Source of the DNA: Aspergillus flavus
Taxonomy: Eukaryota; Ascomycota; Eurotiomycetes; Eurotiales; Aspergillaceae
DNA length: 64,000 nucleotides
Direction: 5' to 3'
Assembly: GCF_009017415.1 (NCBI RefSeq)
Contig: NC_092404.1
Coordinates: forward strand, 2,542,001-2,606,000
The notes beneath the pieces are model-generated. The model was not told the DNA's origin. It ran no database searches and saw nothing but the letters and a program-made list of their open reading frames with translations. Shown here in pieces: positions 37,583 to 52,365 of the stretch. Made by a program: the position numbers and the translations under genes. Each line of letters begins with the position of its first letter. The first letter of the stretch is position 1.

Positions 37583-40500
37583 ATTATATAAGAAAGCTAG
37601 GGTTGACTAAGTAATAATCCTAAGTTAGATAGATAGATAGGGCTTAGACAGTTTAAGCCTAGATTAGATAGAGAAGATAGATAATTTAGAGCTAAAATAA
37701 TTAAAGCCCTAAGTTAAATATAAGTAGAAAAAATTAAAAGATTAAATTAATATCTAGTAATTAAATAGTTAGATAGAAATCTACTTATAAAAATTAATTT
37801 AATTTAGTAAAGAATTTAGCGCTTTTTTATATTAATTTAGATTTAAAATTTTTAAATTAGAAAATTATCTAAAGTTTTTTAATTAGAAGATATTTAGTTA
37901 ATATTATTTAATTAGAATTATTTTATTTAATTTTTCTGAATAAATAATATTCTAGAATAATTCTAGAATAAATAAAAAAAATTTTAAATAGAAAATATTT
38001 TTTTAATATATTTCTCTAGATTTTAATATCTATTTTTAAATCTAGAAATAGATATTAAATCTATAAAGGAATTAATAGATAGATTATATTAAAAATTTAT
38101 ATAAAAATTAGTTCAAAATTAGTAGAAAAATTAATTAAAAATGAATTAAATATAAAAAGTTAATATAGTAGAAATTTAAATAGAAGAACTAAATAGATTA
38201 AATATAAAGTAAATTTAATTTAAGCTCTAAGTAAAATTAATCTAATTAAATTAATTGAATATAATAGTTATATTTAGATAATTTATAAAAATCTAGTATT
38301 TTTAACTAAATAGATTTTTAGTTAAATTATCTATAGCTATTTAATTAATAAAATTTTTATATAATATTAATATTTTTAGTTTTAATTTTTTTATTTAAGC
38401 TAATAGTTTTAAATATCACTATATTTTAATTTAGATTTATATATAGAATAATTATTTATAAATAATTAATAATCTATTTTTATTATATTTTATATAGATT
38501 TTTTAATTAAAATAGAATTCTAAAATTTTAAATAGATATTTTTATTATAGAAATTATCTACTAGTATTAATTAAAATTAATAATCTAGTTTTAATAGTTA
38601 ATAGAATAATTATTTTTTTAATTTTTAATTAACTAATCTATAGAACTACTATATAGCTTATAAATATAGTCTTTAGAATTTTTTTATTTAAATAATCTAT
38701 AAAAATAATATTAATAGTTATAAAAAAAATAGAACTAAAATTAGAATAATATATTTTAAATAGATTTAATTAATTAAAATCTATAAAATTAAAGCTTAAT
38801 CTTAAAAATTCTATAAAAAGAAATTAGATTCTATATAAATATAAAATTATATAGTTTATAATTATTATATATTTAAAAATAGAATTTAATAGATTTTCTA
38901 AAAAAGTCTAGTAGATTTTTATAAACTTAGATCTAAATATAATAAATATATATAAAACTAATCTATTTTTTATTAATATTTATAAATATATAGAGCTAAA
39001 GCTTTATAAAATTAATAAAATAATTATTTAAATATACATAGAGATTTTTAAAAATAGAATTAAATTTTAGAATTTCTAGAGTTTATTTTATCTTTTCTAT
39101 TATAAAAATAATAATTATTTTAAACTATATAGAGCTCTATTTAATTTTAAGATTTTATTTTTAGATCTATATCTAAATAGTAAAGAAATATAGATAGGTT
39201 TATTAATTAATTATTTAAAAATATATTTATTATATTTATTTAAATAGCTTTTAAAGTAAAAGTAATAATTATAATTAAAATAGTTCTAAAGATTTCAAAA
39301 ATTAAAATTAAAACTCTAGTTTTTAATTAATTAAAAGACTATAAATCTCTCTTAATATAGATTTTTTATTTTAAAATCTAGTAAAAAATTATTAAAATTA
39401 TCTTTATATTTAAATATCTATTTTAATAATAGAATTTAAATTAATATAGAGATTTATATATTTATTTAAATAAGCTATTTATATTTTTTTCTATAGTCAA
39501 TAACTATTTAGATTTAAATTTAAATTTAAATATTTTAAATTAATTAATTAATTTTAAAAATAGATTATTTTTAGAATAATTTTTATTAGAGCTTTTATTT
39601 AAATCTATTTTAATCTTTAATAAAAAGATAGATATATAAAAATAGTTCTAAATTATTTTTTTATTAAAAAGTTCCTAGAAATCTACTAGAATCTAGAATT
39701 TAGATTATAGTAACGGCGGGAAGCTATATAGGCCTGACCAGGGCATTCTGAATCGTTGATTCAGAATTATTTGACCTTTTGGCCTTGTGGAATATCGGGC
39801 CCCGGCGATATCTCTTACAATTATCAAATAATTTAGATCTAAATCTTTTTAAATCTAGTTTTAAAGATTCTAATCTATAGAAATCTATTTTATTAAAATT
39901 TCTATTATTAATTAAAATTATTAGTATATGAACTCTAGATAAATTTTTTTATTATAAAAATAAATAAATCAATAAATAGATTATTAGATTTTCTAAAACT
40001 AGATAAAAAATCTTTAATAAATATTATAAATAGTAAATTATTTACAATTTTATTGTTTTAATCATTTTTATCTTTATAACCTAGATCTAGATTTTTATCT
40101 AGATTTAAATTATTATTTAATAGATTATATAAAATAGAGTTTTACTCTACTTGATCTAAAATTAAATCTAGTTTTTCTTAATTTAAAGCTTTAGATAGAT
40201 TTTATTCTAATTTATTATATAAGTTTTTTATATAATTATTTAAATCTTGGCTATATATATAAGATTTATTAAAAATATAATTTTTTATAGATATAATCTT
40301 TTTTTAAAAAAACTATATTTATTATATATTTAGAACTATATACTCTATTAAATAATTAATTATAACTTTTAGATTTAAATCTATTGAATTTAACTATTTT
40401 AATTATTTTAATAATCTATATATAAGCTTTAGAACTATATTTTTTAAATTAAAAAGATTAGCTTTTAATTCTATATAATTAAAACCATTTTTAAATTTTT

Positions 40501-40729
40501 GTATAGAATTTTATATAATAATTTCTATTAAATATATTTAGTAGATAATTAATTTAATATATATATTGTTAAATTAGCTATTTTAAACTATTAAAAAATT
40601 AAAATATATAATTTAATATATAAAAGATAGAAATTAAAAAAAATAAGATTTTAATTCTTTTTAAATAAAGATTCTATTTAGATTATTTTATAGAGCTAAT
40701 AATGATTTCAATTTCTAGATTTTTATAAG
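37583..40729 (+). mobile_element. Element B1, right part: LTR remainder and truncated interior
   Basis: The sequence continues the LTR cut by A1 (AGAAAGCTAGGGTTGACTAA) and then about 3 kb of interior, collinear with B2 from 40822 to about 44213. It stops at 40729, where B2 begins, so the right half of B1 is missing. No coding frame survives. Confidence 0.8.
39708..39820. mobile_element. 113-bp GC-richer insertion, MITE-like
   Basis: These 113 bp are absent from the matching place in B2 (near 43334) and are flanked on both sides by TTA. They contain a perfect 10-bp inverted repeat with a 3-base loop (ATTCTGAATC, GTT, GATTCAGAAT). The ends are only loosely inverted (TAGTAA and, on the other strand, TTGTAA). 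The GC content and lack of mutation suggest a late arrival. A TTA duplication is typical of PIF/Harbinger elements, but the class is uncertain. Confidence 0.6.
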
Positions 40730-43700
40730 TGTTAGCTGCCCTAATTCTAAAGCGGAATAGTCTTAGGGCTAGCTAGAATAAATAGAAAAGTTAAATAGAA
40801 TAAATAAATTAAATAACTAAATTATATAAAAAAGCTAGGATTAATTAAATAATAATTCTAGATTAAATAGATAGATAGGGCTTAAATAATCTAAACTCTA
40901 GATTAAATAATAAAGATAAATAACTAAAGTTAAAACAATTAAAGTTTTAGATTAAATATAAATAGAAAAGATTAAAAAAATAAATTAATATCTAGTAGTT
41001 AAATAGTTAAATATTAATTTATTTAAAAAAGATTAATTTAATTTAGTAAAGAATTAAGTAGCTTTTTATATTAAATTAAATTTATTTAAATTTATTAAAT
41101 TAAAAATTTATTTAATATTTTTTAATTTAGTATTTATTTAATATTTTCTAATTAAAATATAATTACTTAATATTTTTTAGTTAGAATTTTTTATTTTTTT
41201 TTTAGATAGATAGTATTCTAGAAAGATTCTAGATTATTATTTAAAAGAAGAATATTCTAGAATAATTCTAAAATATTTAAAAAAGTTTTTTAAATAGAAA
41301 AAATATCTTTAATATATTTTTCTAGATTTAAATATCTATTTTCAAATCTAAAAATAGATATTAAATCTATATAGAAATTAATAGATAGATTATATAGAAA
41401 ATCAATATAAAAATTAATTTAAAGTTAATAGAAAAATTAATAGAAAAATTAATTAAAAATTAGTTAAATATAAAAAATTAATATAATAAAGAAATTAAAT
41501 AGATTAAAAGTAAAATAGAATTAATTTAGACTTTAAAAATTAAAGAATTAATAAATTAAAAATAGAATTAATCTAATAAATTTAATTAAATATATTAATT
41601 ATATTTAAATAATTTATAAAAATCTAGTATTTTTAATTAAATAGATTTTTAATTAAATTATTTACAGCTATTTAATTAATTAATTTTTATATAATATTAA
41701 TATTTTTAACTTTAATTTCTTATTTAAATTAATAATTTTAAATATTAATATATTTTAGTTTAAATCTATATATAAAATAATTATTTATAAATAATTAAAT
41801 AATTTATTTATTATTATATTCTAAATAGATTTTTTAATTAGAATAGAATTTTAAAATTTTAAATAAATATTTCTATTATAAAAATTATCTACTAATACTA
41901 ATTAAAGCTAATAATTTAATTTTAATAATTAATAAAATAAATATTTTCTATTTTTTAACTAATTAATCTATAAAACTATTATATAATTTATAAATATAGT
42001 TTTTAAAGTTTTTTTTATTTAAATAATTTATAATAATAATATTACTAGTTATAGAAAAAATAAAGCTAGAATTAAAATTAGATATTTTAAATAAATTTAA
42101 TTAATTAAAATCTATAAAATTAGAGCTTAGCTTTAAAAATTATATAAATAAATATTAGATTTTATATAGATATAAAATTTTATAATTTATAGCTACTATA
42201 TATTTAAAAATAGAATTTAATAAATTTTTAAAAAAATCTAGTAGATTTTTATAATATTAAACCTAGATATAATAGATATATATAAAATTAATCTATTTTT
42301 TTATTAATATTTATAAATATATAAAGCTAAAGCTTTATAAAATTAATTAAATAATTCTAATTTTTCTATTAATAAAAGAATTCTAGATATTTTTTAATTA
42401 ATTAAATAAAAATAGTAAATAATTTTATTAATATAATCTATTTAAAAAAGCTAGAATTTTTTATTAGAACAGTTTTTAATAATTCTTATATTAATAAATT
42501 TAATTATTTAATCTAAATTCTTTACTTAATAAATATTTAATAATAATCAATTTTTAAAATTAAGTATTTTTTTTAATTTTTTAATAATATATAATAATTA
42601 TATTATCTATATATATTATTAGAATTAAATAATTATTTAAATATAGATAAAGATTCTTAAAAATAAGATTAAATTTCTAGAGTTTACTCTATTTTTTTTA
42701 TTATAAAAATAATAATTATTTTAAACTATATAAAATTTTATTTAATTTTAAAGCTTTATTTTTAAATCTATATCTAAGCGATTAAAAAATATAAATAATT
42801 TTATTAATATAACTATTTAAAAATATATTTATTATATTTAATTAAATAATTTCTAGATTAAAAATAGTAATTAGAATTAAAATAGTTCTAATAATTCTAG
42901 AAACTAAAGTTAAAGCTTTAGTTTTTAATTAATTACAAAACTATAGATTATTTTTAATATAAATTTTTATTTTAAAATCTAGTAAAAAATTACTAGAATT
43001 ATATTTATATTTAAGTATTTATTTTAATAATAAAACTTTAAATTAATTTTAATTAATTTTTTTAATCAATATAGAAATTTATATATTTATTTAAATAAAC
43101 TATTTATATTTTTTTTCTATAGTTAATAGCTATTTAAATCTAAATTTAGATTTAAATATTTTAAATTAATTAATTAATTCTAGAAATAGATTATTTTTTA
43201 AATACTTTTTATTAAAACTTTTATTTAAATTTATTTTAATTTCTAATAAAAAAGTATATAAAAATAGCTCTAAATTAGTTTTTTTATTAAAAAATTTCTA
43301 GAAATCTATTAAAATCTAAAGTTTAGATTACTAAATAATTTAGATCTAAATCTTTTTAAATCTAGTTCTAAAGATTCTAATTTATAGAAATCTATTTTAT
43401 TAAAATTTTTATAAAGATTCTAAATAAGTTTTTAATTATAGAAATAAATAATCTAGTATTTATTTTACTAGATTTTCTAGAATTAGATAAAGAGTTTTTA
43501 ATAGATAATATAAATAATTAATTATCTAAAATTTTATTATCTTAATTATTTTTATAATTATTTTTATTTTTTTAATCTAGATCTAGATTATTATCTAGAT
43601 CTAAATTATTTAATTAATTATATAAAATAAAATTTTAATTTATTAAATCTAAAATTAGATCTAATTCTTTTTAATTTAAGATTTTAAATAAATCTTATTT

Positions 43701-46700
43701 TAATTTATTATATAGATTTTCTATTTAATTATTTAAATTTTAGCTATATATATAAGATTTATTAAATATATAATTTTTTATAAATATAATTTTTTTTTAC
43801 TAAAAAAGCTATATTTATTATATATTTAAAACTATATATTTTACTAGATAGCTAATTAAAGCTTTAGATTTAAATTTATTTAATTTAACTATTTTAATAA
43901 TCTATATATAAACTCTAGAATTATATTTTTTAAATTAAAAAAATTAGATTGTAATTCTATATAACTAAATCTATTTTTTAAAACTTTATATAGAATTTTA
44001 TATAATAATTTCTATTAAATAAGTTTAGTAAATAATTAATTTAATATATATATCACTAAATTAGCTATTTTAAATTATAAAAAAAATTAAAATATTTAAA
44101 TTAGCTAATAAAAAATAGATCTTTAAAATAATTAAAACTTTAGTCTTCTTTAAATAAAAATTTTATTTAAATTATTCTATAGAACTAGTAATTATTTTAA
44201 TTTCTAGATTTTTATAAAATCTATAGAAATTAACTAGATTTCTATTATTATTTAAATAAAATTTTTTAGATCTAGAGCTATAGAAATTTTTAATAAAATT
44301 AATTATTTTAATCAATAAATTAAAAATTTCTAATTTAAAATTTAAAGCTTATTTTAAATAAAATTTTAAATAGAAATAATATATATAGCTTATATATTAT
44401 ATTCTATTTAATCTTTTTTTTTATATAAATTAGATTTTAATATAGAATTCTAAATAGTATTTACTCTATATTAATTAGCTATCTAGATATTTATTTTTTT
44501 AAATTAAATATCTAATATATAAAATAAAATTAAAATTTATTTTTCTTAAAATTTAATATTCTAGTATTTAGATTTAATTTAATTAAATAACTTAAAACTT
44601 TTTTATCTAGATACTCTAATCTTTAATACTATAAAAAAATAATATTTAAAAATAACTTTTAATATTTTTAAATATATTGCTATAGTTATTTTTATTAAAT
44701 TAAAGCTTAATAATCTAGATTTTATATTAATTCTAGATAGACTATCTACTATAGAATCTATAGTTTTTTTCTATAAACTAAAGTTTAAATATTTAAATTC
44801 TATATCTAGATTTCTATTTAAATATTTAATAAAAGTAGTAGATATTTAATTATGTAAATAAGAGCTTTTAAAATTATACTCTAAATAATTATTTTTATTT
44901 ATTTTAGATTTATTAATCTAAGAAGTCTTAGGGCTCTTAGAGAATCTAGAGATTTTAAAATCTCTAGAATTATTTTTATATAGATTATTCAATCCTTTTA
45001 ATAGATAGTTCTTCCCATATAGTTCGGGTGTCTTAGAACAATTAGATATTCTAAATAAATCATCATTTCTAGAGAAATCGGCCCTAGAAGAATCGGGTCT
45101 AGGGGGATCTACTTTAGATATATTAAGTACTTTAATAGACTTAAAATCACTAGAATCTATAGAGAACCTAGATATATATAATTTAATTAATAAATTAAGG
45201 CTTTTTAAGTTATATAACTAATTAGATAATATCTATTTAATTAAAGAAATATTTTTTTAATTATTTATATAATAAATAGATTTACTATCTAGAGTTTTAA
45301 ATCTTAAAGCTCTAGAAAATAGACTATTTTTTCTATTTTTTAAAATACAAATTATATTTAAATAAAAATTAGATATATAAATATAAGTTAAAAGCTTAAA
45401 ATTAAATATTTCTTTTATAAAAATAGTAGACTTTATAAAAATAATACTATATTCTAAAAGTTTAATATTAGTATTTTCTATATAGACTTTAATAGATTTA
45501 GATCTAAAATCTATAAATTTACTAAAATTATAATAAATATAATTATTAAAAATAATATTATATATCTATAAATCTTTAAAACTTAATTCTAAAGATCTAG
45601 ATAATAAAATAATTTAATTAAAATAATAATTAAGATTATTAATTTTTATTATTTTAAATTAATTTTTCTAAATTTTTTAATAGCTAAATTATAGATAGTT
45701 TTAAATCTAAAATTTAGATAGATTAATTTAAATTAAATTAAAATCTCTAAATTAAATAACTAGTTACTAAATTTAATAAAATTATTAATATAAAAATATT
45801 TATCAAATAGATAATCTTTTTTATTTAAATTAGATAAATAAAAATAAAGTTATTTTTTAAAAATAAAGTTTCTAGAGTTTTAGTTTATCTAATTATTTTA
45901 ATTAATTAAATTAATAGATCTAGAATTAAATAAATTTTATAGAATTATAATAATAATTTTAAATCTAGAATTTCTAAATTAATTTAATTAATTTAATTTA
46001 GTATAGTCTTTAAATTATTTAATTATTTTATAAAAAGATAGTATAATATTATTATTTTTAGATTTTTTAAGTAATTTATCTTACTATAGAGTTAAAAAAA
46101 TAGATAAAAAATACTAGAAATTAATTCTAGAAAATGAAATAAAGATTATATAGAATTTTAGATCTTAAAAACTTTTAAATCTAGAGTTTTAATATATAGA
46201 TTTTTCTATATTAATATATAGAATTCTATAAAATTAATAAATAAAATTTTAAATCTAGTATATTACTTAATTAAATTTTATTTTTTAGATTTATTAGTAA
46301 AGACTAATTTAGTAGATAGAATTGTTAGAATCTAATAGAATAATTTAATTAATAAAGTTATCTATTTATTATTATATAATATTAAATTAATACTAACTAA
46401 TAGTAGAATTAAAACTTTAGTTAAGATTATCTAATATTTCTTAGTTATAATTTTTATAGTTTTTAATAGAATCTCTATAAAGTTTTAATTTTAATAGCTC
46501 TAGATTAATTAGAGTTCTAGCTCTAAATTAAATATTATTAGAGCTAGATTTTATAGAGTAGTAAAATAAAATTAATTCTCTAGATAAGCTAGAATTTATA
46601 TAGTTCTAGATCTCTTTAGCCTTAGCTATTAATCTAATATATCGGCTCTATTAAAGCTAATATTTTAGTTAATTAAGCTAAATAGACACTTTTAATTTAA

Positions 46701-47202
46701 TTGATATAGTTATATAATTCTTTATATATATAGACTATATAGATCTATATATATATTAGATTAATAATTAATAAATAAAATAGATTAATATTAATAAAAT
46801 AGATTATAAAAATTAATATAGAAATTAATATAAAGATCTAATCTATTTAATTATTATAGATAGAATAGATTTATATATATATATTATATATATATATAAA
46901 ATTAATTAACATAGAAAAATAAAGATATTATTAATTTAAAATTTTAAGCCAAAGTAAGCCAGATTTATAACTATTAACTACTCTAATTTTAAAGTAAAAT
47001 AGTCTTAGAATTAGCTAAAATAAATAGAAAAATTAAATAAAATAAATAAATTAAATAACTAAATTATATAAGAAAGCTAGAATTAATTAAATAGTAATTC
47101 TAAATTAAGTAGATAGATAGAGTTTAGATAATCTAAGCTTTAGATTAAATAATAAAAATAGATAATTAAAGCTAAAATAGTTAAAGCCCTAGATTAGATA
47201 TA
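40730..47202 (+). mobile_element. LTR retrotransposon B2, RIP-degraded
   Basis: The element is about 6.5 kb with direct LTRs of 231 bp each (40730-40960 and 46972-47202). The LTRs differ almost only by transitions, for example GCTGCCCTAATTCTAAAG against ACTACTCTAATTTTAAAG. The first 3.4 kb is also present as B1. A less mutated patch lies at about 45000-45180. No clean target duplication was found (left ATAAG, right AATTT), so the right limit may be off by a few bases. No protein motif could be read. Confidence 0.8.
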
Positions 47203-47384
47203 AATTTTCTATTTTTTTATTTATATAAAAATAATATAATATTATAATATAATATTATATTTTAAGTAACTCTATATAATAATATACTATTAAAAATAAT
47301 AGATTTAATTTATCATTTAATATTAATTTTTTTATTATTTTATAATTATTAAAGATTATTTTATATAAAAATATATAACTTTTT

Positions 47385-47695
47385 TATCACAGATTTAATA
47401 ACAGTCATGCAAGTTAACGATACTAGATACTCTGCCCCAGGTACATAAACATCTTGGGGGCTGATCGGCAATATCAGCATCTAATATTTATCGCCTTTCT
47501 AATATAAAGTGGCCCTATCTAGAAATTATATATAGAAAATCTTAGGGATCTCTAACTATAAATTTATAGCAAAGATTATAGCAGAAAAATAAAGAATCAA
47601 TCGTCAATCTTTAGTATCTACTACCTAGTACTTTGCCCACATATCCTTACCTAGTTGACAGGTCCTCTACCCTAACTAGTAGATATTCCCTGACA
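47385..47695. mobile_element. Solo LTR of a third family
   Basis: This is a 311-bp island of moderate GC. It starts TATCACAG (probably TGTCACAG before a G-to-A change) and ends CCCTGACA, giving inverted TGTCA/TGACA ends. It is flanked by TTTTT on the left and TTTTC on the right, a 5-bp target duplication with one transition. There is no partner LTR or interior nearby, so it looks like the product of LTR-LTR recombination. It is clearly less mutated than the DNA around it. Confidence 0.75.
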
Positions 47696-50600
47696 TTTTC
47701 ATTAATAATTTTTATTATTATTTATTTTATAATATAATCTATTATTATTATAATCTATTTATTACTATTCAAAATTATTAATAATTAATTAATAAAATTA
47801 ATATTTTATTTTTAAAAAGATTTAGTATTTTTCTATATTTAATACTAGAATTATTTATATTTAAATTTTTAAAAGATTTTATAAGATTTAATAATGTAAA
47901 TATTTAAACTATATATATAAATTATATACCAGTTTATTATATTTGATTAATTTAAACTAAAAAACTATTATTTTTTTTAAATATAAAAATAGGTTTAAAC
48001 TATATTTTTTCATTATTTATTAATAAAATCTGTAATTACATTATTAAATAGATTTTATTAATTATAATTTATTTAATAAAAAATTATTTTTTTAATAAAA
48101 TCTAATTTATTATTTAATATATTAAATATTATAACTTTTTTTTATGCTATTAAAATTTTGAATTATATTTTTAATAATTTTTAATTTAATAAATAAAATA
48201 ATTTAAATATATTCTTATAATTTTTAAATATTATAAATTATTATAATTAATTATAATAGCAATAATAGTTATATTTTAAAGATAATATTACTATATTTAA
48301 ATTATTTTTTTTTTTAATTATAAATATTTTTTTGTATTAAATAGTTCTATTTCATAAAATTTAATTTTCTATTATTAAACACTATTAAATAAAACTTTTT
48401 AAATTTTTTTGATTTAAAATAAACTATTTTTATATCCTATTTAGAAATATTAATTTTAATATAAAAATGAAAATAAATATTTTGTTGTAATTTTTTTAAA
48501 TTTATATAACATTTCTTTATATATACTGTTATATTTTTTAAGAAATTTATATAATATTGCAATTCTTATAAATAATTATATAAAATATTAATAGTATATT
48601 ATAAATTTTAAAAATTAATTTATTTTATATACATTCTATAATTATAACTACTTTTAATAATATTTAATTTTATTAATATAAAATATGTTGAAACCTAGAA
48701 TCTTATTAAATCCTGTGTAGCTGATTATATAGACAGCTCTAATTAATAAAAAGCAAGCTAATAAATTAGATACAAATTAAAATATATAACAATAATTTAA
48801 AAATATTAATATTTTAATACTATAATAATATATCTATTATTAATCTAGAAATCTCTAGATCTAGTACTATATTTAATTAATTATTATTATCTATTTATTT
48901 ATTTAATTTATTTAATTTATTTAATTTATTATTATTTTATTACTTTATAATTGTCTATATTCTTTTACTATTATTATTATACTACTATTATAATCTATAT
49001 ATTAATTAATTAATATATTATTAAACTAATATACTGGATTATTCTATATTATTTTAATTTATTAACTTTATTTTTATTCATTAATTAATTTAATATTAAA
49101 ATATTATATTTTATTGATTTTATTAAGTAAATATACTCTTCTTTTACTATTATTTAAATATTATTTTTATTTATTAAATTATAATATTAATTAGTCTTGT
49201 CTATATTATACTATTAAAAAACTTTTAAAAAAAGCTTTATTACTATTTGAATTATCAAAATTTAAAAAGTAAATAATAGTTTAATTATTTAAATTCTATA
49301 TTTTATATATATAAAATTTACTAGAAAGATTAAAATTTATTCATATTTTTAATTATAATTTTCAAAATATATTATATCTATAGGTATAGATTAATTTATT
49401 ATAGATTTAGTATTTATCTATTAAACTAGTAATATTATTAATAGGTTTAATTAAAAATCTATTAATAATATCTTTAATAGTATTATTAAAATTTAAAAAA
49501 TCCACTAAAGAAATAATTATTAATTATTTTATCTATAATTTGATAAATTTAAATATATTAATTATTTAAATTAGTTTTATTTTTAATTATTATTAAATAA
49601 TTATTTAAACTTTAATTATTATCTATAAATAGTATAGTATTAAATAATAATATTAAAATAGATATTTTTAATATATTATCTTTTTTCTATTTTAAGTTTA
49701 TTATTTTTCTTTGTTTTATTAATTCTATTTTAAATCTAAATTTATAATATAGAATTTATATAAACTAGTACACAATTAGTATTAAAAAGTTAAATATTTA
49801 ATAAAGAATCTATAATATAAAACTATTTATTATTAGAAAATTCTTAATTTTAAAAATATTAATCTTAAAACTATTAGTTTTTTTAGAATTAAATTCTATT
49901 AATTATAAATAATTTTAAAAATAATAACTAAATAAATTTCAATAATTATTAATAAATATTAATTCTATTATTTGATGCTATTAATACTTATAATAAGATA
50001 ATAAATTGACAAAAAATAAAAAGATTAACTATTTTTAGCTAAATATATAAAATAATATCTCTATTGAATAGATTAATAGTTAAATTTATTATAAAAAAAC
50101 TATATTTTTTTATCAATTAATTAGAAAATATTATTAATTATAAAGAAAAATCTATAATAAAAACTAATTTATGAATAATACTATATAAAATAGTCTTATA
50201 TTAGTTTATATTTAAATTAATTAATATTCAATAATAATCTCTATATACTTTATTTTTTAAATAAAAATAGTTTATACTAATAATTAAATAATCTAGACTA
50301 TAGATATTAGAAATATTAACTAAATTATAAAAACTATTATATAAATATTCTAATATATAAGCTAAATATATATTTTAATTATTTATTTAAAAAATAATAT
50401 ATAATATAAAAATTATTCATATTAAAAATATATTTAATTAATTAATTTTATTTTAGAGTATACTAGATTTATATTTTAAAAAATTATTTTAAAATTTATT
50501 ATAACTACGACTCTAGAATAATTTTTTACACAATTAAAATTTAAAATAAAGATTTAATAAACTATTATTTCTATCTATAGAAAAAATTATTAATTATCTA

Positions 50601-52365
50601 TTAAATTTAAAGTTTAAAATTAAAATTATAAAAAAGTTTAACTATAATTTATTAAATAGATTATATATTAATATTTTTTATTTTAATAATAAATATAATT
50701 ATATTTTATAATTATATTCTAAAAATTAAATCTAGAATTAATTTTATTTATAGAATTAATTAATATAATTTGATAATTATAAATTAATTAATAAACTAAA
50801 ACTATTTTATTGAAATCTATTAATAATTTATTAAATATCAATTTTTATATAAATAATAATAATATTGATTAATATTTTAATATAATTAATAAATATAAAT
50901 ATAGTAATTTCTATAATCATTATAAAATAAATGTAGTTTTTATCTATTATTGAAAAAAAATATTTTAAATAATAGAAAAATAATTAAAACATAATTATTA
51001 ATTTAAGTAGTTATATATAGAAGTTAAAATCTTATTAATTAAATTAACTATTTATTATACTATAATTATAATAAAAATATATAATTATTTAATAATTATA
51101 ATTTTAATTAAAATAAGAATTTAATAGATTACTTTTTAGAAAACTACTTATATTTTAATAATTATTTAATAAAAAAATTAATAAAATTTTTTAATAAATT
51201 TTGAAGTATTTAAATATTTAATATTAATATTGTTCTTTATATATATATATAATATAATAGAAAGTTTAATTGAAACAATAGTTAATATATATATTTAAAT
51301 TAATATATAAATTTTTAAATAGATAATCTAGTTTTCAAAAATCTAATTATTATTAAGTCTATCGAGAGTCTACTATATAGAATAAAAATTTATAATTTTA
51401 ATAGTATATTATTATTAAAATAAATATAATAGATAAAACTTTTATTAAATGTTTGATTATAAATATCTATAATATAAAATTTTTACTAATATTAGATATT
51501 AGATTTAAATATATTTTAATTTAATTTAATATATTTAATTTCTATTTTTTTTAATTTATTATTTAATAATATATATATAAAGCTGATAATTAAAATTTAA
51601 TTAATTAAAAACTTTAGACTTAAATTTTTAATTGATATAGATATATTAAATTATAAACAATTTTTATTTAATTTTAATATTAAATTAATAATAATCTAAT
51701 TTTATTAAAATATATTAATATTTATTACTATATAAACTAAATTCTATTAAATAATTATTATATTAGTATATACTATTAAATATATAGTTATATTTTTTTA
51801 ATTAAAATTAAAATTTTAATATATATTAGATATATATTATTTAAAAGTAAAGATCTATTTTTTAAGTTAATATTTTATATTTATATTTAATTAATTTAAA
51901 ATTTCTTATATAAAGATAATTAATAATATATATAATTTTATTATTTGTACTAGATACTAGTATTTTAATATTATATTAAATATTAATTATATTATAGCTT
52001 ATTAAATTAATGATATAGAAATAATAATAAATAAAAATATATAAAAAAAATAAAATAATAAATTTTAACATAATATCTATATAAAAAATACTATTAATTT
52101 TAATAAATACTATTTAATTTATAAAAAATAAAAAAATAATATTTAATAATAGTATAATAGTATATATAGAAAATCAAAAAATTTATAATTAATTAAAATG
52201 ACTTATTAATTGTCAAGGTATTGATATATTGATTGTTATATTTATTAATTTCTGTTTAATAATTATTAGCTAATTTTCTATCAACTAATTAGAGTTATTT
52301 AGTAAGGCCAACTACGCAAGATTTAATAAATTTTAGATTGTAATAAATACTAGAATTTAAATAAT
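47696..52365. other. AT-rich DNA, no element resolved
   Basis: These 4.7 kb are strongly AT-rich with no recognised terminal repeats or frame. A slightly GC-richer patch at about 48686-48775 starts TGTTGAAACC and might be an LTR edge, but no partner was identified. Another such patch lies at 52196-52330. Confidence 0.55.

Noticed and set aside
39709..39720. Short match to conserved large-subunit rRNA (AGTAACGGCGGGA)
   Set aside because: The likeness ends after about a dozen bases and the rest does not follow rRNA, so it is treated as chance within the 113-bp insertion.
48686..52290. Possible further LTR element starting TGTTGAAACC
   Set aside because: No second LTR, no target duplication and no readable protein motif could be shown.
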